Shown here one piece after another: positions 9,569 to 19,497 of a DNA stretch of 64,000 bases. The first letter of the stretch is position 1, and every line of letters starts with the position of its first letter. A program made the position numbers and the translations under genes. This stretch comes from Phycomyces blakesleeanus NRRL 1555(-) (Eukaryota > Mucoromycota > Mucoromycetes > Mucorales > Phycomycetaceae): positions 987,619 to 1,051,618 of the forward strand of contig NW_017265149.1 in the NCBI RefSeq assembly GCF_001638985.1, written 5' to 3'. The notes beneath the pieces were generated by a model. It did not search any database. It was not told the DNA's origin and saw only the letters and a list, made by a program, of their open reading frames with translations.

Positions 9569-12500
9569 ATGGACAAACCTTCCCACACCAATCTATACGC
9601 AGGACTTCTGATTTATCGAGTGCAACGCAACATTGAATTTTTACTTTTAAACGACTCCTTTACAAACAAGAAATATTGGTTTGGTCCAAAAGGACAAGTG
9701 CTCGGATCTGAAGACGAAATAAAGTAAGCAAGGAAGCCTAAAAAGAAGAATAAGAAGAAGAAAAAAAAATGTCAAAACATAAATCACATCTCCCTAATCA
9801 AAGCAAGCAATTAAGATTCAGTAATTCATTAACACTCTTCTTCTTCTTTTGTTCTTTTTATATATTACAAGATGCGCTCTTCGCGAAACCTTTGAAACAA
9901 CTGGATTGAGCCCCAAAGACCTTCGTTTGGACGAAGGCTTCAAAATTGAAGTAACCTATCTCTCAGGCACAAGGCAAGTATTATTAGTATTATTATCACT
10001 ATTATAAAAAGAAAGAAAGAAAAGGATACAAATATAAATAAATAAAAGCACGCCATTAATATAGTATAGTATTGTTTTTTATTTTATTTTATTTTAGACC
10101 CAAAAAAGTCATTTATTATTTAGCACAAGTCATAGATGACTATGTACGTGTCATTCCCAATGCAGAAGGAGTCAACATTCAGTGGTGTGTCCAATCGGTC
10201 GCCATGGAAAAGGTTGCTTTTAAGAACATGGAGGAGGTTTTCAAGACTGCCCAGGCATATATTGAACAATCCAACCGCAAGTTGAGTCAATCTCGCAATA
10301 AGACTAGCCATCACAATCACAACACTCGTCACATTGCAAGAGATGACCTCTCACCTCGCACACACTATTCACGCTCGACAGCTGATGATTCTCAAAAAAA
10401 TCAGTCATATCAACAGAACCACAACCAGCAGCAGCAACACTACAACAACAACAATAACAACAACAACAATCATAGTAATCATAATAACCAGCAGCAGCAG
10501 CGAACTTGGACAAATTCGTACGAATCTAGTCCACTTTACAAGACTCGCCTGTGTGAGCGCTACGATACCGAGGGAGCTTGCCCTTACGGCCCTAAATGTA
10601 CTTTTGCGCACGGTATATCGGAGCTTAGAGAGAGAGTCCAAGACTCCGAGGATCAGCAGAGTCAGCAGAGCCAACAGCAGCAACAACAGCAGCAGCAACA
10701 ACAATTGCAACAACAACAATTGCAACAGCAACAACAGCAGCAGCAACAGAGACTTTCAAAGTCTTCTGCCTCGCCTACTATTGCCCAAAATGACAATCGT
10801 TTATTAAAGACCAAGTTGTGTGAGCGTTTCATGAAGGACAAATTTTGTCAATATGGCCCTAAATGCCATTTTGGTAAGCCCCTGTCTCTTTTTATTTTAT
10901 TTTATTTTATTTTATTATTCTATTAATTTATTAAATGCAAAATCGTGTGAGAACAAAAAAAAAAGATAAAAGAGGAAGAAGAAGTTAGAGGGGAAAAAAA
11001 AGGGGGGTGGGAGACTTGTGACCAATTTGACTTGCTGTTGATGCTAATGATTTATTTATTCATTAGCTCATGGAGAACAAGAATTGAAGGAAAGACCAGT
11101 ATTGAATGGACGCCGTGGTGATGACGCTGAGCCTATTGGTCGTTTCAAGAGTTCATCTCAAAGATACCAACGTGAAGGAGGAGGAGGAGGATCTGATAGA
11201 GAAGACTATGGATATGAACGTACCGACTCATCGGACCAGAATTTGTGGCGCCGGCATGGAAATAATGGAACGGGCAATAACACTAACACTAATGGCAACA
11301 ATGGGGAATATACGTCACGTGGATCTCCTCCTTCACCAGCCTACTATCAAGATAGATCCGATAGAACAGATAGATCCGACCGCTCCGATCGATCCGAACT
11401 GCAGGATAGACAAGAGAGGCAAGAGCGCCAGGATAGACAAGATCGTCAAGAGAGGCAAGAACGCCAAGAAAGACAAGAACGCCAAGAAAGACAAGAACGC
11501 CAAGAGAGACTGGAGCGCCAAGACAGACAAGAAAGGTAAATATATATATATATATATATATTAAATAAATTATATTGGGTGAGGAGTGGGAGGAGGAGGA
11601 GGAGAGGGGGATGAAGAGGGTAATTCGATAGGGTTAGAGGGGCAATGCAATTGGAAGGGTGGGAGAAAAAGAGGGGATTCTTTTTTTTTGTATTTGGTTT
11701 TAGACACATGGTAATTAATATACATGGGTTTGATACTAAAAACACACAAAATGATTATCGGGATTTAGCGTGGAAGAAGACCCTGTCGAACAACTTCCTC
11801 AACAGTTTAATAAGCTCAGTACCACCACTACCAATGCCATCAAGAAAGTAACGCCACCTAAAGAAAACAGCCGATTCAATGCAAAAGTTGGTCCCTCCCC
11901 TCCTGTTAACAAGCGTGTACCCTTGGACACTGTGAAGAAGAACGGATCCAATAATGTAAGTTGTATAAACCAGTCGAGTTAAAGAGAGAGAGAGAGAGAG
12001 ATATAAAGAAAAGATATAAGATGTCTAATAATAATGAGGTTGGTTTGTAGGATACTGACAAGTCGTGGATGAAAATTCTTCACCTTTCCAAAGAAGAACA
12101 AGAGCAATTAAAGATGTAAGTAAATTTCTACTTTGTATTCTCGTCCGATCTTTTTTTTTTTTTAAGAAAAAAAAAGTGTTAAACACAATTGGCTGATTTA
12201 AATGAAACAAATGAAATCAAAAGGGTACCTACCACAAAGGCACCCACCATCTCACCTAGCAAGACTGCCCAGGAAGAAACAATCATTACCGAACTCAAGA
12301 AATTCTTCAAGAACCAACCTCCCACTTTGCCATCCAATGGTAAACTGTCTGAGGATGTCAAGGAAGTGACGAAGTTGGAGATGCGCAACGATCTCTCAAA
12401 GCCCCAGTTGATTTACATTCTCCTGTCGAGTCTTTTGGAAGATTCTGGAAAAGAAGGAGCTTCCGGGTCTGTTAATGTGCTCAGTGTACTCAAGGCTCGT

Positions 12501-12867
12501 TCTTCTCTTTTCAATACCGTAAGTCTTGTTTTATAGATATATAATCTGGATAAATCTTTGGGTTTAATCTAAACTTAAAACCAATTAATTAATTAATTAA
12601 TTATACAAAACTTTTCTCCACTTATTGCAGTTTGTCAAGACAACCGCCGACCAGCACATCTTATTGAAAGCATGGTACAAGTTTGTTACTCAGCGCAATG
12701 ACCAGATGTTGGGTAGATCTGCAACTGTTTTTGCCTACTGGTATGATGAGGATTTGGTCGATGAAGAAGTATTTGTGACGTGGTACAATGACCTCAATGA
12801 CTGCGAGCTAAAGAAGAAGAGTGCCAAGTTTATTGAATGGCTCAGTACTGCTGAAGAAGAGGATTAA
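9569..12867 (+). CDS. Nudix (Ap4A-hydrolase-like) + tandem CCCH zinc finger + W2 domain fusion protein (eight exons, 761 aa)
   Basis: Exons: 9569-9723, 9872-9973, 10098-10873, 11067-11535, 11769-11955, 12051-12115, 12224-12518 and 12631-12867; all in phase, 761 aa. Residues ~8-150 match NUDT2-type diadenosine tetraphosphatase (IEFLLLND, PKGQV, ALRETFETTGL, EGFKIEVTYL, KKVIYYLAQV). The Nudix box keeps Gly42, Glu48, Arg56, Glu57 and Glu60, but the last Glu of REUxEE is Thr61. An Asn/His/Gln-rich linker leads to two TTP-like fingers, CX8CX5CX3H at Cys238-His257 (YKTRLC lead-in) and Cys327-His346 (LLKTKLC), separated by a poly-Gln tract. Then come Gly/Asn-rich and ERQ/DRQ repeats. The C-terminal ~160 residues form a W2 (eIF5C/BZW-type) domain ending KFIEWLSTAEEED. 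Intron 2 is GC-AG. Inferred role: AU-rich mRNA binding coupled to translation factors; the catalytic state of the Nudix part is uncertain. Confidence 0.88.
10661..10749 (+). repeat. CAG/CAA repeat coding poly-Gln between the two CCCH fingers
   Basis: Mixed CAG and CAA codons, with a few TTG, give about 25 Gln with scattered Leu. It lengthens the inter-finger linker far beyond the 18 residues known in mammalian TTP. A second Asn-rich AAC/AAT block lies at 10440-10493. Confidence 0.85.
11401..11535 (+). repeat. 9-bp repeat coding (D/E)RQ tripeptides
   Basis: About fifteen consecutive tripeptides, mostly ERQ or DRQ, encoded by near-identical 9-mers such as CAAGAACGC. They follow a DRS/DRT block (11351-11398). 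The alternating charge suggests an extended charged helix or an RS/RD-like RNA-binding spacer between the zinc fingers and the W2 domain. Confidence 0.85.
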
Positions 12868-13326
12868 GAGTAATGAGGAATAAAGAGAAACGTATATATA
12901 TATATATATATATTTACTATTTGCTATTTGCTTTTTTTTATTATTTTATTTTTTATATATATCTTTTTCTTTATATATATATATATATACAAAGTTCTTG
13001 TTGCTATTGTTACCATTGTTATTCAAGTCTTCTTTACCTTTCCCTTTCTTTATACACCCATATATATATATAAAAATAAATATATATTCAATTATTAAAT
13101 GTGTGTGTTTGTGTAAAAAAATAAATAAGCGATAATTCAGCAAGTTTGTTAAAGAAGTATAAGTTAGTTTGTTGGTTGGGGAGGTTTTTTTTTTGCGTGA
13201 CGTCCTACTCTTTATTCTTCAACTCATTAAAGCTCTACTATTATTTATTCGTTAGTCTTCGCTTTGTCCTTTATTCTTTATTTGTATTTAAGATAATAAA
13301 ATAACAATAAAATAAATTCATTAGAA
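12868..13326. other. Spacer between the Nudix-CCCH-W2 gene and PTPA
   Basis: 460 bp with (TA)n tracts at 12894-12912, 12974-12989 and 13060-13071. It combines the 3' UTR of the upstream gene with the promoter of the downstream gene. No gene seen. Confidence 0.6.
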
Positions 13327-14670
13327 ATGGAGTCAATTCAGAAAGAACTTCCATTCCTCTTGGATGATTATGTCCCAACTCAACCAAAGAAAGTCATTCA
13401 CACCCAAGCAGACATTGAGCCGTTTTTGCATTCAAAAGCATTTTCACGCATCATGACATTTGTGTTTCTATTAAATGGGAATGTCACCAAAAAGAAAAAC
13501 TCGGATCCATGTGAAGTCTCAGCTGTAAGCGAGGAGGCGTTTTTCTTTTGACAATGTTTTGTAATTAACTAATGTTGATTCCACACTCACACTCACACAC
13601 ACCTCAAATACACGCATACACATACCTATGCATAAACATGCTTATATATATATATATATAGCAAACTGAAAAGGTCCTGGAAATGTTACAAACCCTGGAT
13701 AGTTGGATAGAGGAGTTTCCTCCTCTTGATAATCCTCAACGGTTTGGAAACAAGGCGTTTAGACTCTGGTTAGATAAATTAGAAAAAGTAAGAAGGGAAA
13801 CAATTGGGGTGTTTATTATTATCATTATTATTTGATTTGTTGATGATGTGTGTACTTATATTTAGTGTGGACCTGAACTTTTACGCAAAACACTTCCAGA
13901 AAAACTATACATTGCTATCCCCGAACTGCATGATTATTTACTTAATGGGTTTGGAAATGGAACTCGAATCGATTATGGATCAGGACATGAGCTTAGTTTC
14001 TGTGCCTTTCTGTGTGGATTGACAATGCTCGGTGTTTTTGAGCCCAAGGACTATCAGGCATTGGTGACAAGAGTGTTTGTAACGTAAGATACACCAAAAT
14101 ACAACCATTGACCTGTGCGTATGTTTATACATGGATTTTGATATATATATATATATATATATATTTGGTTTAGATATTTGGAATTAGTACGGCACATTCA
14201 GAGAGTTTATTCGCTTGAACCGGCAGGTAGTCATGGTGTGTGGGGACTAGATGATCATCAGTTTCTGCCTTATATCTGGGGTAGTGCACAATTGATAGGT
14301 AAGTCAGAAAGATAATAGTAATGAGAATATGTTTTTTCTTTCTTTCATAGAATAATTAATATCTATATGTGTGTGTGCGTATGGTTTGTTTGTAGATCAC
14401 CCTAGATTGAAACCAGCATCTGCTATTAAGCCCGAGATTATTGAGATGTATTCAAAAGAATACATGTATTTGAGATGCTTGGAGTACATTGGAGAGGTCA
14501 AGACAGGTCCGTTCCATGAACATTCTCCGATGCTGTTTGATATCTCTGCAGTAGCGAATTGGAGCAAGGTCAACAGCGGTATGGCAAAGATGTATATTGC
14601 AGAAGTACTCAAAAAAGTGCCTGTTGTTCAACACTTTCGATTTGGATTCTTGTTTCCATATTCTGGTTAA
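13327..14670 (+). CDS. PTPA: PP2A phosphatase activator / peptidyl-prolyl isomerase (PTPA/Rrd family; five exons, 313 aa)
   Basis: PTPA-family proteins load active-site metals into, and so activate, the PP2A catalytic subunit, and show prolyl isomerase activity. Exons: 13327-13524, 13662-13787, 13866-14083, 14174-14298 and 14396-14670; GT-AG, all in phase. Family motifs include [13 protein letters not shown], the hallmark [39 protein letters not shown] and the C-terminal [11 protein letters not shown]. At 313 aa it is shorter than yeast Rrd1/Rrd2 (about 390 and 358), mainly at the ends. I cannot say from sequence whether it is the Rrd1 or Rrd2 type. It follows the Nudix-CCCH-W2 gene in the same direction with its own spacer. 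Confidence 0.95.
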
Positions 14671-14945
14671 GCTTTGACAGCAATCGAACAATAGAGTATA
14701 TATATACATATATAATTTTTACTTTTGACAAAAGAACAGACCGATGTAATTCCCACCAATTGGATCCATAATCCAAGTCAAATTTGACAGATAAAACAAA
14801 ATTGATCTATTAATATCTAGGCTTGCATTAAGCACCATGAAGTTGGCTACTTGAAAAATTTATATGGTTTTTTTTTTAAAGAAAAGAAACTTAATGACGA
14901 TCATCTTACATTATGAATGCCTTGTGCCCTTTGATAAACAAGACC

Positions 14946-14976
<31 letters not shown>

Positions 14977-16809
14977 TTTATTGTTATTTGTTGCCTGCTA
15001 CTTTTTGTACTTGTTCGGCATTAAACATGTTGAGCATATCAAGCATATTATTTACTGCTCTGATAATTATGCACACATTAATGATGATTACATTTGGCTT
15101 TGTTTAATTAATTAATTAACAAGTAATATATAGCTCAGGTTGATTTGTGTTTTTTTTTTCTTCTTCTTCTTCCTCTTGTTGACCAGCTCTTAATATTCCT
15201 CACACAAAGTTCTTAGGTTTCCTGCGGTGTTTTGACATTTATGTGTGTGTGTGTGTGTGTGCGTGTGTGTATTTATTTCTTTTTACCCGCCTTTTCCGCT
15301 CAACTGCCACTAGAGTTTTTATTTTTATTTTTATTATGTAGCTAATAAAGTGTTTTGCTTGCTTGATTATTTGTGTCTCTAAAATTTGTTGTTGTGGTTT
15401 TTTTGTAAAATACATTATACTATTGTATCTTGCAGTGGTAATAAGGCTGTGATTAAGGGAAAAGGTGTTCCACAATTGAAATACATATTTTCTTATTTGT
15501 CTACTTTTTAAGTACTATATCTATATAACGTAACTGTGATAATAAAGGTTAAAAATACTATTTTAATCTCAGCTATCGGATGATTTGAAAATATATATAT
15601 GTATATTTATGCTATAATAAAAAAAATGGTGTCAAAAAGCGACCACTATATTATTATTATTATTATTTTTGGCTCAGATAGATAAAGAAAGAAAAGGTCC
15701 CTCTCTTGTCACAAACTTTATTACAGCTCTTAATTGGCCAATATGTTTGAACCTAACTTTGTATTTTTACAGTATTGTAATTCTTATATAGATATAGATA
15801 TAGATATATATCTTTTAAGGTTCATCAAGTAGATGCCATTGAAGATACACGATACACTGCTTGATGATAATTTTATATTATTATTATTATTTCAGACTGT
15901 ACATTGTCAATAGTGCAACATATGCTAAATTCTGCTATATAAAAATATACAAGAGGAAAAAAGAAGAGGAGATTTGAGTGTATAGAATCCCACTGTGAAT
16001 ATTATACGTACAAATGAAATGTATCTATCATGATTATTGAAAAGAAAAAGGGATCTGGGCAGTAGTAAAAAATAAAATAAAAAATTATTTATTTATTTGG
16101 CAATTTTTACACATCCCCCCCCCAATATATCTTAATATGGATTATTAGTATCACACTCTACTAAAAGCAACTTTTCGAGGAGTTGCTTTTTATTTTTTTT
16201 GTGTGTATGTGTGTGTTTCTAAAATTGACTTTTAAAAATAAAATTGACTATTATATTTTTATAATAGTATGTATAAATAAATATTAAAAAAAAAAAATTG
16301 TGTTATATACATATATGTGTAATGATGTACAGAATATCACGTGATTTGCACCTTAAAGTTTAATGTCCCGCAATCTAAAAATGGTGATCACTGAAATCAG
16401 TCATGAAAATAAAAAAAAAATTGTATGTATATTATGTATTATAAATCAGTTATCGTAATCTGTAGTCTGTTCTTTTCCATACTCTTTTTTTTTTTTTTTT
16501 TTTTTGGTTTTACTTTACTCCTCCTCTCCTCTCTCTCTTTAATACACTTCACTATTCTTCCTACTCCTTCTCTCTTTCTCTCCCCCCCTTTTTTTTTTTT
16601 TTTATTATTTCTATAATTTCTTAATCTCAATTTAATTTTTTTTTTCTTTTTTCTCTCTTTCCCTTTTTTTTTTTTTTCTTTTTTATTTTATTTTATTTAT
16701 ATAGATAATTTTAAAAGAAAAAAAAATATAGGCTTACAACAATTAATTATATATAAAATAATATTTTTATTTATTTATTTATTTATTTTTTCTTACAAGC
16801 ACACACAAA

Positions 16810-16844
<35 letters not shown>

Positions 16845-16951
16845 ATATACATACAACACATACATAATATACATACATCTTGTACACGAAAAAAAAATAA
16901 ATAAATATTTTTTTATATATTTTTTTAAAAAAAAAATAAAAATAATAATAA
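14671..16951. other. 2.3 kb spacer upstream of TUP1
   Basis: It holds (TA)n near 14946-14972, a (TG)n tract at 15242-15268, long poly-T/pyrimidine runs at 16482-16705 and a (CA)n tract at 16811-16842 about 110 bp before TUP1. The pyrimidine-rich stretch just upstream of the gene may be a promoter element. No gene seen; frames here are low complexity. The hairpin at 16163-16198 is listed separately. Confidence 0.55.
16163..16198 (+). other. Hairpin followed by a T run
   Basis: A perfect 10-bp inverted repeat (AAAAGCAACT at 16163-16172, AGTTGCTTTT at 16181-16190) with an 8-nt loop is followed by a T-rich tail. It looks like an intrinsic terminator, but fungal nuclear polymerase II genes do not use these. 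No gene precedes it closely. Confidence 0.4.
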
Positions 16952-19497
16952 ATGTCGGTCTACAATCATCGACCAATGGTACCGCCAACCCAAGGCCGTC
17001 TCATCGAACTACTGGATGCCGTCAAAGCCGAGTTTGACCAATTGACCCAAGATGTCGTCACCGTCAAGGCCCAAAGAGACGACTTTGAACACAAAAGTAA
17101 GACCATCAGATAGACACATTCACCTATATTGGATCTTTTATTCATCATTCATCTATAGTGAATAACCAGATTCAAGAGATGTCGGCCTTTCAGCAGAACC
17201 TCATTGATCTAGAGAGAACCCAGCAGATCATCAAAAAACAGCAAGTAATCTGTATTTGCTCTATAGGATTCCAGCCAAGATGATAGATGAAAGCAACAAA
17301 AGATAATAACCCTTTTATTATATGCTTTTCTAGATATGAAGAAGAGATTGGGCGCCTACGTCAACAACTGGAACAAGTAAGTCATCACTATCATTATTAT
17401 TATTATTATTATTATCGTTATTTTGGTTATAAATCGTCTTTATGATGTGTGTGTGTGTGTGTCTATATAGATTCATTCCTCTCCTCATGGTGCACCAGTA
17501 ACCAGCAGTGCACAATCCTACAGTGGTAAAGATATCATTTGATAATACAACTAATGGCCAATAATATTAAACAAATAATAACAATATCAGGTTATCCTCC
17601 ACCAATGTTGGACTCAAAACCGCCTGTTCATCACTCAGCTTATCCTGGACCTTCTCCACCAACTGGTCCCCACACTGGATCACCTCACCCAGTCACAAAC
17701 CCTGCTTACATGAACGGCAGCACCCCTCTACCCACCAGCGCCCAACCACCACCCCCCGGCCCTCAACGTAAGAACAAAACCAAGAAAACAATAGAGATCA
17801 TCAAAACTTTATTTATTTACAAAACAATATATATATCTATAAAGTTACCCCAGGTCGTAGCGCCCCACCCCCAGTCAAGTCTGGCGTACCATCAACCACA
17901 GCAATCGTACCAGCCGTACCTGGAGCCTTGGGTGATATTGACCCCGAAAGTGTGCCACCAAACATGAGAGTAGAAGGCCAGGATTGGTTTGCATTGTAAG
18001 GAAGACAGGAATCATAATATGATAGATAGCATTATTGGATCTTGAATCTTTAAACAAGAGAGAAAGAGATAAAAAAGCAGAATAACATAACATAGAGAAA
18101 ATTAAAATCAAACAAATAAAGACTAACCAAGAATAACTTTTTTTTTAAAAAAAAAAAACAAACAAACAACAGGTTCAATCCAAATGCCCAGAGATTCCTC
18201 AAGGTCGATCTTTTACACAGCTTTGAACACGGTAGCGTCGTTTGCTGCGTAAAGTTCAGTGCAGATGGTCGTTTCTTAGCAACAGGTTGCAACCAAGTCA
18301 CATACATCTATGACACTACAAACTCTGCCAGAATCGCGTAAATATTCCATCTTTCATTAGTACGTAAATTTAAATTTAAATTTTTAATATTTCTTCTTCT
18401 TCTTCTTCTTTTAGTGTTTTGCAGGATGAGACTACTGGTAGAGATGGTGATCTCTACATCAGATCTGTCAGTTTTAGTCCCGATGGCAAATACCTCGCCA
18501 CTGGTGCCGAGGACAAACAGATTCGTATCTGGGATATCGCAAAACGCCGCATTCAGAGCATCTTGCCTGGCCATGAGCAAGACATCTATTCTCTTGAATT
18601 CAGTCGCGACGGTCGCATTCTGGTATCTGGCTCAGGCGACAGAACTGCCCGGATATGGGACTGGATTGAGGGCAGATGCTTGCACACTCTGCAGATCAAA
18701 GACCTTGACCAAAAGGATCCCGGTGTGACTAGTGTTGCCGTCTCTCCTGATGGTCGTCTGGTGGCTGCTGGAAGTCTGGACAAGGTGGTCAGAATTTGGG
18801 ATGTTGCTACTGGCCAGATGCTTGAGCGTCTGGACGGTCACAAAGACAGTGTTTACTCGGTAGCCTTTATGCCCGATGGTAAAACCCTGGTGAGTGGCAG
18901 TCTTGACAAGACCCTGCGTATGTGGCAATTGGGTACAAACCAGGCATTCGGTGGTGACCGTGGCAAGAATGCATGCAAGCAAGTCTTTTCAGGACACAAG
19001 GTAAATAAATATATATATATGATTAGCTTTTAAATGTGTATAGCTTGGCTGTATATCATATTGCTGCTATTTGATATTTGATATTTGATATTACTTTAAT
19101 ATTAATATTATTCTTTAATTTAATTTAATTTAATTTAATTTAATTTATTTTGACTTTATTTAATTTAAATACTTGTTATTTATTTATGTTTTATTAGGAC
19201 TTTGTATTGTCTGTTGCTACAACCCCTGATGGTAAATGGATCGTATCAGGCTCAAAGGATAGAGGTGTTCAATTTTGGGATCCACGGACTGGTCAGACCC
19301 AGTTTATGCTCCAAGGCCACAAGAACTCTGGTAAGCTTTTTTTTTATGTATAATATATATTATTCCATATACTCATTTATTCAACCTTTATAGTCATTTC
19401 TGTGGCCACCAGCCCCGGAAGAAGACCAATGTTCGCTACCGGATCTGGTGATAACAGAGCAAGGATTTGGAGTTATGAGCCATTGAACCAGTCTTGA
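16952..19497 (+). CDS. TUP1: Tup1/TupA-type general transcriptional corepressor (ten exons, 543 aa)
   Basis: Tup1 tetramerises, binds Cyc8/Ssn6 and represses genes through nucleosome positioning and histone deacetylases. Exons: 16952-17096, 17159-17240, 17334-17376, 17471-17525, 17591-17767, 17854-17995, 18173-18337, 18415-19000, 19198-19330 and 19394-19497; all in phase. Residues ~5-90 form the helical tetramerisation/Ssn6-binding domain ([19 protein letters not shown], then [18 protein letters not shown]). A Pro-rich linker follows. The junction motif [12 protein letters not shown] leads into a seven-bladed WD40 propeller ([45 protein letters not shown] and so on) ending [12 protein letters not shown]. 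Intron 2 needs a GC donor (17241). Its WD40 half has a close relative fused to acetyl-CoA synthetase about 10 kb downstream, with the same intron positions. Confidence 0.96.

Noticed and set aside
10405..10746. Leu-rich minus-strand frame
   Set aside because: Antisense of CAA/CAG and AAC codons in the Nudix-CCCH-W2 gene.
11705..11711. Seven-nucleotide mini-exon in the Nudix-CCCH-W2 gene
   Set aside because: It has good splice-like ends but would shift the downstream frame away from the W2 coding phase.
11446..11745. Minus-strand frame with SCLSWRS repeats
   Set aside because: Antisense of the 9-bp ERQ repeat plus the following intron; no domain features.
12167..12223. Earlier acceptor for exon 7 of the Nudix-CCCH-W2 gene
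   Set aside because: In-frame TAA at 12180-12182; the acceptor at 12222-12223 keeps the frame open.
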